Shown: one piece after another, positions 1 to 8,883 of the stretch
Layout: every line of letters begins with the position of its first letter
Position numbering within the stretch: the first letter of the stretch is position 1
From: Thiobacillaceae bacterium
GTDB taxonomy: Bacteria; Pseudomonadota; Gammaproteobacteria; Burkholderiales; Thiobacillaceae
Assembly (NCBI GenBank): GCA_012274165.1
Contig: JAAPAA010000187.1
Coordinates: 1 to 17,240 of the forward strand
Direction: 5' to 3'
DNA length: 17,240 nt
Made by a program: the position numbers and the translations under genes
Notes under the pieces: generated by a model
What the model was told of the DNA's origin: nothing
The model's input: only the letters and a program-made list of their open reading frames with translations
The model's database searches: none

Positions 1-656
1 CATCCTACCTCGGCAACAGCGGCTATCAGGTGGAGGGCGTGGGCGACGGCGCCGCGTTTCGCGCCAGCATGGCGCAGCACGGCGCCGACCTGGTGGTACT
101 CGACCTGATGCTGCCGGGCGAGGATGGCCTGAGCCTGCTCAAATGGTTGCGCGCCGATGGCGGGCCACCCGTCATCATCGTTTCGGCGCGCGGCGAGGAA
201 GTGGACCGGGTGGTGGGGCTGGAGGTGGGCGCCGACGATTATCTGGCCAAGCCCTTTGGTCCGCGCGAACTGCTGGCCCGCGTGCGCGCCGTGTTGCGGC
301 GCGGCAGCAGCAGGGCCGAAGCGAAAGAGACCGACTCCGAGGCGCTGGCGTTCGGTCCGTTCCGGCTGGATCTGGCACGCCATGTGCTGACGCGCGATGG
401 CAGTGAAATAAGCCTCACCTCGGGCGAGTTCACCCTGCTGCGCATATTTCTCGAACACCCCAATCAGGTGCTGACGCGCGACCACCTCATTACCCTGGTC
501 AAGGGTTACGAGCGTGCGCCATTCGATCGCAGCGTCGACGTGCGGGTGACGCGCCTGCGCCGCAAAATCGAGCCCAACCCCGAGGCGCCGGTTTACCTGC
601 GCACCATCTGGGGCGAGGGCTATCTGTTTTCGCCGGGCGGCGAGGCCGCTACGTGA
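1..656 (+). CDS. OmpR-family response regulator, 5' end outside the window
   Basis: This is a DNA-binding response regulator that should be phosphorylated by the kinase encoded just downstream. The reading frame is open from the left edge (codons start at base 3), so the protein begins outside the window and about the first 30 residues, including the acidic pair of the receiver domain, are missing. The phospho-acceptor Asp is in VVLDLMLPGEDG (codon 102-104). The Ser of IVSARGEE and the Lys of LAKPFGPREL complete the receiver switch. A PhoB/OmpR winged helix follows, with LTSGEFTLL, the recognition-helix region SVDVRVTRLRRKIE and the C-terminal hairpin TIWGEGYLF. The helix region most resembles OmpR itself. 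The TGA stop overlaps the GTG start of the kinase, so the two are translationally coupled. An internal GTG at base 30 is an artefact of truncation. The target genes cannot be told from the sequence. Confidence 0.95.
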   Translation, partial: SYLGNSGYQVEGVGDGAAFRASMAQHGADLVVLDLMLPGEDGLSLLKWLRADGGPPVIIVSARGEEVDRVVGLEVGADDYLAKPFGPRELLARVRAVLRRGSSRAEAKETDSEALAFGPFRLDLARHVLTRDGSEISLTSGEFTLLRIFLEHPNQVLTRDHLITLVKGYERAPFDRSVDVRVTRLRRKIEPNPEAPVYLRTIWGEGYLFSPGGEAAT

Positions 657-1978
657 AAAGCTTCGGCGTGAACCCGCGCAAGTCCCTGTTTCGCCGCACC
701 GCGCTGACGGTCGCGGCAGGCCTGATCGTGTTTCAACTCGCGTCGGGCGCGGCCATATTCTTCAACCTCATGCTGCCGCTGGCGCATCGCTCGGCCGACG
801 ATCTGGCCGGCCTGCTGGTGCTGTCCGCGCGCACCTGGGTGGAGCTGCCCGCCGCCACGCGCCCGGATTTCGAGGCGGAGCTCAAATTCAGCCATGGCCT
901 GGATTTGAGCGAGGCCAGCACGCCGCTCGGTGACGAGGCCGGCCATCATCCCTATCTCAATTTCCTGCGAGGATCGCTCGCGACCCGGCTGGATGACGCA
1001 CCTGCGCTGCGCGTGACAGAGACCGCGGATGATTATTTCCATGCGGATATTCCCATGGCGAACCATGTGTTGCGCTTCAGTTTTTCCAAGGATCTGCTGC
1101 CCCAGCGCCCCGCTCAGGCACTGGCCTGGAGCTTTGCCGCCGGTCTGCTGATCACCCTGGCGCTGGCCTGGCTGCTTGCGCGCCGGATTACCGCGCCGAT
1201 TGCCCGGTTGACAGAAGCCGCGCGCCAGATCGGCAGCGGCGAGCGGCCGCAGCGCTTGCCGGAGTCGGGCGAGCGCGAACTGGCCGAGCTGGCGCGGATA
1301 TTCAACCAGACTGCCAGCCAGCTTGCGGCGCGGCGCGAGAACCAGGGCACCCTGCTGGCCGGTGTGTCGCACGACCTGCGCAGCCCGCTCGGCCGCATCA
1401 AGATGGCCCTGGGCATGCTCGACGAGACGTGTCCCTCGCCCCTGATCGCGCGAATGGAGCGCGATATCGCGGAGATGGAGTCGCTGATCGGCGCCCAACT
1501 GGAACTCGCTCGTGCCGAGGAACGCGAAGCCGCACAGGCTACCGACATCGACGCCCTGCTGGGCGAGCTGATCGAGGCAACGGAAGCCCAGTCGCCCGGC
1601 CACACCCATCTGCGTGCCGACCCCCCGGCGTGCCACGCTGAAATCGCCTCATTGGCGCTCAGGCGCATTCTGGCGAATCTGCTGGATAACGCGCTGCGCT
1701 ACGCCGGGCCGGGGCGGCTGGAGCTGGTGCGGCGTCGCTGTTCGTGGGGGCTGCTGATCGGGGTGCGCGACCGCGGCCCAGGCATTCCCGCCGAGCAGCG
1801 CGAAGCCGTGTTTCGCCCCTTCTTCCGTCTCGATCCCTCGCGCAATCGCGCCACCGGCGGCAGCGGCCTCGGCCTGGCCATTGCCCGTCAACTGGCCGAT
1901 ACGCAGGGCTGGCGCATCGCCATCAAGCCCCATGTCGGCGGCGGCGCCAGCATCTGGCTGGCGATACCCGTCAACTAG
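653..1978 (+). CDS. EnvZ-like membrane sensor histidine kinase
   Basis: This 441-residue sensor kinase is the probable partner of the OmpR-type regulator before it. Its GTG start lies inside the stop of that gene (4-base overlap). The order is: short cytoplasmic N terminus, membrane helix about 16-40, periplasmic domain about 45-155, membrane helix about 157-176, HAMP about 177-230, H-box GVSHDLRSPLGR with phospho-acceptor His240, N-box NLLDNALRYA (Asn345), G1 box DRGPGIP (373-379), F-box VFRPFFRLD and G2 box GGSGLGLAI (402-410). All catalytic motifs are intact, so it should be an active kinase and phosphatase. The length and single periplasmic loop fit the EnvZ/RstB group, but the loop has no sensor domain I can name, so the stimulus is unknown. 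It converges on bioA with an 8-base gap and no visible terminator. Confidence 0.95.
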   Translation: MKSFGVNPRKSLFRRTALTVAAGLIVFQLASGAAIFFNLMLPLAHRSADDLAGLLVLSARTWVELPAATRPDFEAELKFSHGLDLSEASTPLGDEAGHHPYLNFLRGSLATRLDDAPALRVTETADDYFHADIPMANHVLRFSFSKDLLPQRPAQALAWSFAAGLLITLALAWLLARRITAPIARLTEAARQIGSGERPQRLPESGERELAELARIFNQTASQLAARRENQGTLLAGVSHDLRSPLGRIKMALGMLDETCPSPLIARMERDIAEMESLIGAQLELARAEEREAAQATDIDALLGELIEATEAQSPGHTHLRADPPACHAEIASLALRRILANLLDNALRYAGPGRLELVRRRCSWGLLIGVRDRGPGIPAEQREAVFRPFFRLDPSRNRATGGSGLGLAIARQLADTQGWRIAIKPHVGGGASIWLAIPVN

Positions 1979-1986
1979 TCAGGTCA

Positions 1987-3309
1987 TCAGGCTGCAAGCG
2001 ACAGGTTCAGCGCCTGCAACACTCCCTCAGCCAGCAGCGTCATCTCGTCCGGCGCGACCACATACGGCGGCATCAGGTAGACCGTGCTGCCGATCGGGCG
2101 GATGAACACGCCGTGTGCCAGTGCCGCCTGATGAAAGCGGGTGGCGAAAGCGGGGGCGGCGTCGATCACGTCAAACGCCCAGATCATGCCTAGATGGCGG
2201 AAATGACGCACCCGTGGGTGAGCAGCCACTTCTGCCAGAGCCTTTGTCATGTCGAGGGATTTGGCCCGATTGGCAGCAATCACCTGATCCGTCCCGAAGA
2301 TGTCCAGCACCGCCAGCGCCGCCCGGCAGGCGAGCGGGTTGCCGGTATAGGAATGCGAATGCAGAAAGCCGCGCGCAGTGGCATCGCCGTAAAACGCTGC
2401 ATAGATTTCATCGGTGGTGAGCACCGCCGACAAAGGCAGATAGCCGCCGGTGATGCCCTTGGACAGGCAGATGAAGTCGGGTTTGATGCCAGCTTGCTCG
2501 CAGGCGAACAGTGTTCCGGTACGGCCAAACCCCACGGCAATCTCGTCGGCAATCAGATGAACGTCATATTGGTCGCACAGTTCGCGTGCGCGCGTGAGGT
2601 ACGCCGGGTGATACATCGCCATCCCGGTCGCGCCCTGCACCAGCGGTTCGACGATGAAGGCGGCGGTGGTGGCGGCGTGCACAGCCAGACAGGTTTCCAG
2701 CGCGTCGGCGCAACGCAGGGCAAACGCTTCGGCCGATTCTCCCGGCTCGGCCAGCCGCGCGTCCGGCGTCGGCACCTGCACGCTGTGCCGCAGCAGCGGC
2801 GCGTAGGTGTCCTTGAACAAGGGAATGTCTGTCACCGACAGCGCACCGACGGTTTCGCCGTGGTAGCCGTTTTGCAGGCTGATAAAACCGTTTTTCTCAG
2901 CCTGGCCAACGTTTCGCCAGTAGTGAGCGCTCATTTTCAGCGCGATTTCTGTGGCTGAAGAACCGTCCGATCCATAAAACGCGTGACCGAGCCCGGTCAG
3001 GCTCGACAGCCGTTCGGACAGCTCGACCACCGGCGCATGGGTGGCGCCCGCCAGCATTACATGCTCGATTTTGCCGAGCTGGTCGATGATCGCTGCGTTG
3101 ATGCGCGGATTGCAGTGGCCGAACAGATTGACCCACCAGCTCGAAATCGCGTCGAAGTAACGCCGTCCGTCGGTATCGATCAGCCACGCGCCCTCGCCGC
3201 GCGCAATTGCCAGGGGCGGCGAGGCCTCCAGTTGCTTCATCTGGGTGCAGGGATGCCAGACGGCGGCGCGGGTGCGCCCAATCAAGTTATTTGCACCCAA
3301 GTCTTTCAT
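1987..3309 (-). CDS. bioA: Adenosylmethionine-8-amino-7-oxononanoate aminotransferase
   Basis: BioA is a cytoplasmic PLP enzyme of biotin synthesis. It transfers the amino group of S-adenosylmethionine to 8-amino-7-oxononanoate (KAPA), giving 7,8-diaminopelargonate. The 440-residue product has the normal family length. It shows the BioA-typical N terminus WHPCTQMKQ, the substrate-pocket motif SSWWVNLFGH (56-65), the phosphate-binding GSDGSSATEIALK, NGYHGETVGALSVT, the PLP-ring aspartate in IADEIAVGFGRTG (Asp255) and the Schiff-base lysine in CLSKGITGGYLPLSA (Lys284). The SSWW motif argues for BioA over ornithine or GABA aminotransferases. The ATG start is fixed by an AGGAG at 3318-3322, eight bases upstream. 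No bioF, bioD, bioC or bioB is in view, so it is separated from the rest of the pathway, at least locally. Its promoter must lie in the groESL control region. Confidence 0.96.
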   Translation of the reverse strand: MKDLGANNLIGRTRAAVWHPCTQMKQLEASPPLAIARGEGAWLIDTDGRRYFDAISSWWVNLFGHCNPRINAAIIDQLGKIEHVMLAGATHAPVVELSERLSSLTGLGHAFYGSDGSSATEIALKMSAHYWRNVGQAEKNGFISLQNGYHGETVGALSVTDIPLFKDTYAPLLRHSVQVPTPDARLAEPGESAEAFALRCADALETCLAVHAATTAAFIVEPLVQGATGMAMYHPAYLTRARELCDQYDVHLIADEIAVGFGRTGTLFACEQAGIKPDFICLSKGITGGYLPLSAVLTTDEIYAAFYGDATARGFLHSHSYTGNPLACRAALAVLDIFGTDQVIAANRAKSLDMTKALAEVAAHPRVRHFRHLGMIWAFDVIDAAPAFATRFHQAALAHGVFIRPIGSTVYLMPPYVVAPDEMTLLAEGVLQALNLSLAA

Positions 3310-3325
3310 TTAAATCACTCCTGCC

Positions 3326-3354
3326 CTTGAAATTGTCATCATGCGCCCCTACTA
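3326..3354 (+). promoter_or_regulatory. Sigma-32-like heat-shock promoter of groESL
   Basis: The -35 element CTTGAAA (3326-3332) is a perfect match to the sigma-32 consensus. A 13-base spacer leads to the -10 element CCCCTACTA (3346-3354), close to CCCCATNTA. Transcription would start near 3360, inside the CIRCE operator, giving a groES leader of about 125 bases. That leader (3382-3484) holds no gene and no strong structure that I can see. The combination of sigma-32 activation and HrcA repression is known from several betaproteobacteria. Confidence 0.8.
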
Positions 3355-3381
3355 TTAGCACTCGACGGCGATGAGTGCTAA
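3355..3381. promoter_or_regulatory. CIRCE operator (HrcA-binding site)
   Basis: This is a perfect inverted repeat, TTAGCACTC (3355-3363), nine bases, GAGTGCTAA (3373-3381). It matches the CIRCE consensus at all 18 defined positions. CIRCE is bound by the repressor HrcA, whose folding depends on GroEL, so free chaperonin shuts off its own operon. It starts one base after the sigma-32 -10 element and overlaps the predicted start site. It also lies 46-72 bases upstream of the bioA start codon on the other strand. The hrcA gene is not in the window. Confidence 0.97.
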
Positions 3382-3484
3382 TCACTCGGTCGCCGCTTCC
3401 TTTTTTGGCGGCTGTCTGGTTTGTCCGGATGGGCCAACTTAATTTCGCAACGTAATTGAAATTTTAGGCAATGGAGACTTTGCA

Positions 3485-3775
3485 ATGAAAATCCGTCCTC
3501 TGCACGACCGAGTGATTGTTAAACGCATGGAAGAAGAGCGCAAGACCGCTTCCGGCATCGTGATCCCCGACGCAGCAACCGAAAAACCCGACCAGGGCGA
3601 AATCATCGCCGTCGGCACCGGCAAGAAAGACGACCAGGGCAAGCTGATTCCGCTCGACGTGAAAGTCGGCGACCGTGTGCTGTTCGGCAAATACGCAGGC
3701 CAGACCGTCAAGGTCGACGGCGACGAGCTGCTGGTGATGCGCGAAGAAGACATCATGGGCGTGGTTGAGAAATAA
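3485..3775 (+). CDS. groES: Co-chaperonin GroES (Hsp10)
   Basis: GroES is the heptameric lid of the GroEL chaperonin and closes the folding chamber in an ATP-dependent cycle in the cytoplasm. The 96-residue product has the standard length. It begins MKIRPLHDRVIVKR and has the mobile loop KTASGIVIPDAA (about 20-31), whose GIVIP segment contacts GroEL. It ends with the conserved DELLVMREEDIMGVVE. A GGAG at 3473-3476 supports the ATG. It is the first gene of the heat-shock operon, 77 bases before groEL. A small hairpin (3777-3792, CGCTT/AAGCG) in that gap is too weak to be a clear terminator. Confidence 0.99.
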   Translation: MKIRPLHDRVIVKRMEEERKTASGIVIPDAATEKPDQGEIIAVGTGKKDDQGKLIPLDVKVGDRVLFGKYAGQTVKVDGDELLVMREEDIMGVVEK

Positions 3776-3852
3776 TCGCTTCAGCGTAAGCGAATACTCA
3801 CTACACAGGTCTAATTGATTAGGCCAACCGAATTAAATTCAGGAGTTAAAAC

Positions 3853-5499
<1,647 letters not shown>

Positions 5500-5546
5500 T
5501 TTGTCAGTCCTGTTGTTTATGCCTTCACGGGTATTCAGGCTGTCCC

Positions 5547-5572
5547 AAAGCCCCGCTTCGGCGGGGCTTTTT
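5547..5572 (+). terminator. Rho-independent terminator of groESL
   Basis: A perfect 10-bp stem, AAAGCCCCGC (5547-5556) with GCGGGGCTTT (5561-5570), is closed by a TTCG tetraloop. It ends in a run of five T (5568-5572). It lies 47 bases after the groEL stop. Confidence 0.95.
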
Positions 5573-5624
5573 CATGCGCGTCCGCTATGATCGGACCTGA
5601 ATTCCGCAACCCGGACGCTCCATT

Positions 5625-6317
5625 GTGATCTGGCCATTCAATCGACCGCGTCCCGCTCTGCCGCCAGCGCTAGCGGCACGCCTGCAGCAGCTTGCGCCGC
5701 GACCAGTCAGGGAGCAGACGCTGGATGACAGTTGGGTGGTGGTGGATGTCGAAACCGGCGGACTCAATCCCCGGGTCGACCCGCTGCTGGCCATCGGCGC
5801 AGTCACGGTGACCGACAATGCCATTGCCATGGCGCCTGTGTGCGAAGTGGGTTTGCGGCAGCTTGAGGCTACCGCAAGCGACAACATCCTGGTGCATGGC
5901 ATTACCACGGGCCAGCAGCTTGCAGCCATGGAGCCTGCCCAGGCCCTGCTGGACTGGCTGGAATACGCCGGCGGCCAGCCACGGCTGGCCTACCATGCCG
6001 CGTTCGACCGGCTGGCACTGGAACGCGCCAGCCAGACCTGGCTGGGTCTGAAAGACCGCGCGACCTGGCTCGATCTGGCAGTGCTGGCGCCGCTGCTGGT
6101 GCCACGTGGGCCGGGGCTTGACCGTCCACTGGACGACTGGCTCGCCCACTTCCATATCCCGATTTACCAGCGCCACGGCGCGCTGGCCGATGCCTATGCC
6201 ACCGCCCAGCTGTGGCTGGCGCTGCTGCCTGCGGCGCGGGCGCAAAAACTCACCCGGCTCAAGCAACTCATTCGCCTCTGCCGGCAGGTTCGCTGGCTCA
6301 ATACGCATCCGGGTTGA
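5625..6317 (+). CDS. DnaQ-like DEDDh 3'-5' exonuclease
   Basis: This is a 230-residue exonuclease-fold protein of the DnaQ/DEDDh superfamily, which removes nucleotides from 3' ends using two metal ions. All acidic motifs are present: ExoI VVVDVETGG (Asp41, Glu43), ExoII YHAAFDRLAL (Asp128) and ExoIII RHGALADAYATAQLW (His184, Asp189). It should therefore be active. It is not the usual polymerase III epsilon subunit: it has a Pro-rich N terminus of about 35 residues and no clamp-binding motif that I can see. Similar stand-alone exonucleases sit beside DUF294/symporter operons in other proteobacteria, and here it converges on such an operon. The GTG start has only a weak ribosome-binding site. 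The substrate, DNA or RNA, is unknown. Confidence 0.9.
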   Translation: MIWPFNRPRPALPPALAARLQQLAPRPVREQTLDDSWVVVDVETGGLNPRVDPLLAIGAVTVTDNAIAMAPVCEVGLRQLEATASDNILVHGITTGQQLAAMEPAQALLDWLEYAGGQPRLAYHAAFDRLALERASQTWLGLKDRATWLDLAVLAPLLVPRGPGLDRPLDDWLAHFHIPIYQRHGALADAYATAQLWLALLPAARAQKLTRLKQLIRLCRQVRWLNTHPG

Positions 6318-6330
6318 ATATCATCGACAC

Positions 6331-6362
6331 AAAAAAGTCCCCGGCTGTTACCCCGGGGGCTT
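6331..6362 (-). terminator. Terminator of the DUF294-DUF485-actP operon
   Basis: A 10-bp stem (6335-6344 with 6353-6362, one G-T wobble) has an 8-base loop. On the minus strand it is followed by six T (complement of 6331-6336), so it acts for the operon ending at 6382. On the plus strand the T run is poor, so it would be weaker for the exonuclease gene. Confidence 0.88.
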
Positions 6363-6381
6363 GTTGTGTGCGGATGAAACC

Positions 6382-8421
6382 TTAGTGGGCGCTTGCGCCC
6401 TCCGCATTGATGCCGGTGTTCTGGCGCACGTACAGTTCATCCCACATCTCTTCTGCGCGCTTGTCGCGGAACAGCAGGGAGCCGACGATGACCATCAGGA
6501 ACCCCAGCGGGATGGAAAGGAGGCCGGGATTCTTCAGCAGGAATAACGGCTTCTCCAGTCCCACCATGCTGGTGGTCTGGCCGGCCATTTTTGCCAGGTC
6601 ATCGTTTGCTTTCTTGATGTCCTTTTCCAGCTTGGCGATGTCCTTCTGCGCCGTTTCGATTTCCTTGGGGTCGGTCAGCATCGGCAGCGTTTCCTGCAGC
6701 TTGGCCAGCTTTTCCGGCGCGCCCGGCTTGGCAGGCTTTTCAGGCGAAGCGTGCTTGGCCGGCTCGGACTTCACGCAGCCTTCCAGCGCAAACAGTTCGC
6801 ATGCAAAGCTGCTGGCCGCAACCGCGGCAACTGCCGGTTTGGCCGGTTCGGCAGGCTCGCCCTGCAGCACCTTGTTGGCGTCCTTCATCACCGCCTTGGG
6901 GTAGGTCATGTTGGGCGAAATCATGACCAGCGCGATGGCGGAAATGGCCCCCACCAGCATGCCGAGCACGATGCCGTAGGTGTTGGCGCGCTTCCAGTAC
7001 AGCGTGAGGAACACCGCCGGCAGGTTGCTTGACGCCGCCACGGCAAATGCCAGCGCCACCAGGTGGGCCACGTTCTGGCCTTCGGCCGCGATGCCGACAT
7101 AGATCGCCAGGACGCCGACGATCAGCGAGGAGATGCGCGCTGCAACGACCTGCTCCTTGGGCGAAGCGCGGTCGCCCTTGATGACGCCGACGTAGATGTC
7201 GTGCGCCATCGCCGATGCGGCCGCCAGCACCAGGCCGGCCACCACCGCGACGATGGTGGCGAAGGCCACGGCCGAGACGAAGGCCAGGAACAGGTTGCCG
7301 AGCATGGAATCGGCGCCGCCGCCGACGTACTGGGCCAGCAGCGGCGCCGCCATGTTGCCGCCCTTGTCGAGCGCGGCGATGGGGCCGGCGCCAACATTCA
7401 TCGCCGCGCCCATGCCGAGGAACAGGGTCAGCACATAAAAGCCGCCGATGATCGCCATCGCCCAGATCACCGACTTGCGCGCGTCCTGCGCCGTTGGCAC
7501 GGTGAAAAAGCGCATCAGGATGTGCGGCATGCCGGCGGTGCCCAGCACCAGCGCCATGCCCAGCGAGATCTGGTCAATCGGACTCTTCAGGAACAGGCCC
7601 GGTTCCAGAAAGCGCTGGCCGAGTTCTTGTGGCGTCATGCCGGTGGCGGCATCGCCGACCAGCTTGGCGACTTGCGCCTGCACCTTGGGATCGTCCACCA
7701 CCGCCTGCAGGAAGCCGGGCAGGCTGAAGCCATACTGGCCCCAGGTGAACATCACCAGCAGGATGGAAGCGGTCACCAGCAGGATGGCCTTGATGATCTG
7801 TACCCAGGTGGTGGCCTTCATGCCGCCGAACACCACGTAGGACAGCATCAGCACGCCGACGCCGATCACCGAGATGTAGTAGTCGATGCCGATCAGCGTC
7901 TTGATCAGCACGCCGCCGCCGACCATCTGCGCGGTCAGGTAGAAGGTGGACACGGTGATGGTGGACAGCGCCGCGACCGTCTTGGACGCCTTCGGGTGGT
8001 TGCGGAAGGCGAGGATGTCGCCCAGCGTGTACTTGCCGATGTTGCGGCACGGCTCGGCAATCACCAGCAGCACGGTGATATAGGCCACCAGCCAGCCAAC
8101 CGAATACATGAAGCCGTCGTAGCCGTACAGCGAAATCAGGCCGGCAATGCCGAGGAAGGACGCGGCGGACAAGTAATCCCCTGCAATCGCCCAGCCGTTC
8201 TGCAAGCCGGTGACGGAGCGCCCGGCGGCATAGAATTCCGACGTCGTGTGCGTCTGCCGGGCCGCCCGGTAGGTGATGTACATGGTGAGGGCGATGATGG
8301 CGCCGAACACCGCGAAGGTCATCCATTTGAACTCGTCGGCCACCGCGCCGGCGCCGGCAAAAGCGAGACTGGAAGCAAGCAGCGCCGCAGCGCCCATGAT
8401 CAAGTGTGTATAGCGCCGCAT
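6382..8421 (-). CDS. actP: ActP-type cation/acetate symporter (SSS family) with a C-terminal insert
   Basis: This is an inner-membrane sodium:solute symporter that probably takes up acetate or another short monocarboxylate. The start is the ATG at 8421, which overlaps the DUF485 stop by one base (TAATG) and has a GGGAG site at 8428-8432. A longer reading upstream only mirrors the DUF485 gene. The 679-residue product has a signal-peptide-like first helix (1-23) and then many membrane helices. ActP hallmarks are SEFYAAGRSV, NGWAIAGDYLSAASFLG, FGGMKATTWVQIIKA, GTAGMPHILMRFFTV, SAVAFATIVAVVAGL and the C-terminal region around 668-679. E. coli ActP is about 549 residues. Much of the surplus here is an insert at about 508-622: a Pro/Ala/Lys-rich stretch with two Cys (541, 549), then a charged helix likely to form a coiled coil, before the last membrane helix (635-650). 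The substrate is inferred from family. Confidence 0.93.
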   Translation of the reverse strand: MRRYTHLIMGAAALLASSLAFAGAGAVADEFKWMTFAVFGAIIALTMYITYRAARQTHTTSEFYAAGRSVTGLQNGWAIAGDYLSAASFLGIAGLISLYGYDGFMYSVGWLVAYITVLLVIAEPCRNIGKYTLGDILAFRNHPKASKTVAALSTITVSTFYLTAQMVGGGVLIKTLIGIDYYISVIGVGVLMLSYVVFGGMKATTWVQIIKAILLVTASILLVMFTWGQYGFSLPGFLQAVVDDPKVQAQVAKLVGDAATGMTPQELGQRFLEPGLFLKSPIDQISLGMALVLGTAGMPHILMRFFTVPTAQDARKSVIWAMAIIGGFYVLTLFLGMGAAMNVGAGPIAALDKGGNMAAPLLAQYVGGGADSMLGNLFLAFVSAVAFATIVAVVAGLVLAAASAMAHDIYVGVIKGDRASPKEQVVAARISSLIVGVLAIYVGIAAEGQNVAHLVALAFAVAASSNLPAVFLTLYWKRANTYGIVLGMLVGAISAIALVMISPNMTYPKAVMKDANKVLQGEPAEPAKPAVAAVAASSFACELFALEGCVKSEPAKHASPEKPAKPGAPEKLAKLQETLPMLTDPKEIETAQKDIAKLEKDIKKANDDLAKMAGQTTSMVGLEKPLFLLKNPGLLSIPLGFLMVIVGSLLFRDKRAEEMWDELYVRQNTGINAEGASAH

Positions 8422-8747
8422 TATTTGCTCCCGCCGATGATTTTGGCATCGCGCACGATTTCTGCGGCCATGGCATCGTATTCGCGGTTGGCGCGCTGGG
8501 CGTAGATGCCGGCGATGGCCCAGGCCACGATAAATTCGGACAGCGCGAACAGAATGCCCACGTTGACCGGACCCCACACCTTGATCTTGAACAGGTTCTG
8601 AAAATAGGCGGCGCCAACTGGCAGCAGAAAGTAATACACGATGGAGAACAACATCAGGCCCCACAAAAAAGTGGTTTTCTTTTTGTGCAGTGCCTGGAAC
8701 CGCGGATCCTGATCGATCGCGGTCCAATTCGGTTGCGGACTGGACAT
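8421..8747 (-). CDS. yjcH: DUF485 (YjcH-like) membrane protein, partner of ActP
   Basis: This small inner-membrane protein is almost always encoded directly before ActP-type symporters and is thought to assist them. Its biochemical role is not established. The 108-residue product has the family signature DPRFQALHKKKTTF (14-27), a membrane helix at about 26-48, VWGPVNVGILFALSEF and a second helix at about 61-82, then YAQRANREYDAMA. The chosen ATG has a strong GAGGAG site (8755-8760); a reading with 22 extra residues upstream lacks such support. Its stop overlaps the actP start by one base. The 136-base gap before it (8748-8883) separates it from the DUF294 gene and may hold its own promoter, but I see no convincing boxes there. 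DUF485 fits better than DUF4212. Confidence 0.92.
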   Translation of the reverse strand: MSSPQPNWTAIDQDPRFQALHKKKTTFLWGLMLFSIVYYFLLPVGAAYFQNLFKIKVWGPVNVGILFALSEFIVAWAIAGIYAQRANREYDAMAAEIVRDAKIIGGSK

Positions 8748-8883
8748 GGGAAGTCTCCTCTGCAGGTTGACGTTCTTATCGATCCGCCCGATACAGACAG
8801 GGCAGTACCGCATTCACCTTAGCGTAAAAGCAGGCTTAAAAGAAGGTTGCAAGCGGTTATGGGCGGGCATCTGCAGAACGGAT

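Noticed and set aside
620..1636. 338-codon minus-strand frame opposite the EnvZ-like kinase
   Set aside because: It is the antisense shadow of a well-supported kinase and has no family features.
3373..3387. Second inverted repeat GAGTG/CACTC partly overlapping the CIRCE right arm
   Set aside because: Its arms are only 5 bp with a 5-base gap, and it lacks the 9-base spacing of CIRCE, so it is not supported as a second operator.
7063..8505. 480-codon plus-strand frame opposite actP
   Set aside because: It is extremely His/Asp/Gln/Arg-rich, as expected from the complement of a membrane-protein gene, and has no recognisable domain.
8422..8727. N-terminal extension of the symporter by 102 codons
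   Set aside because: The extension is the DUF485 gene read in another frame. The ATG at 8421 has its own ribosome-binding site and a natural first helix.
8767..8790. TTGACG followed by GATACA on the plus strand, promoter-like
   Set aside because: It points into the antisense of the DUF294 gene and has a poor -10 match, so chance is the simpler reading.
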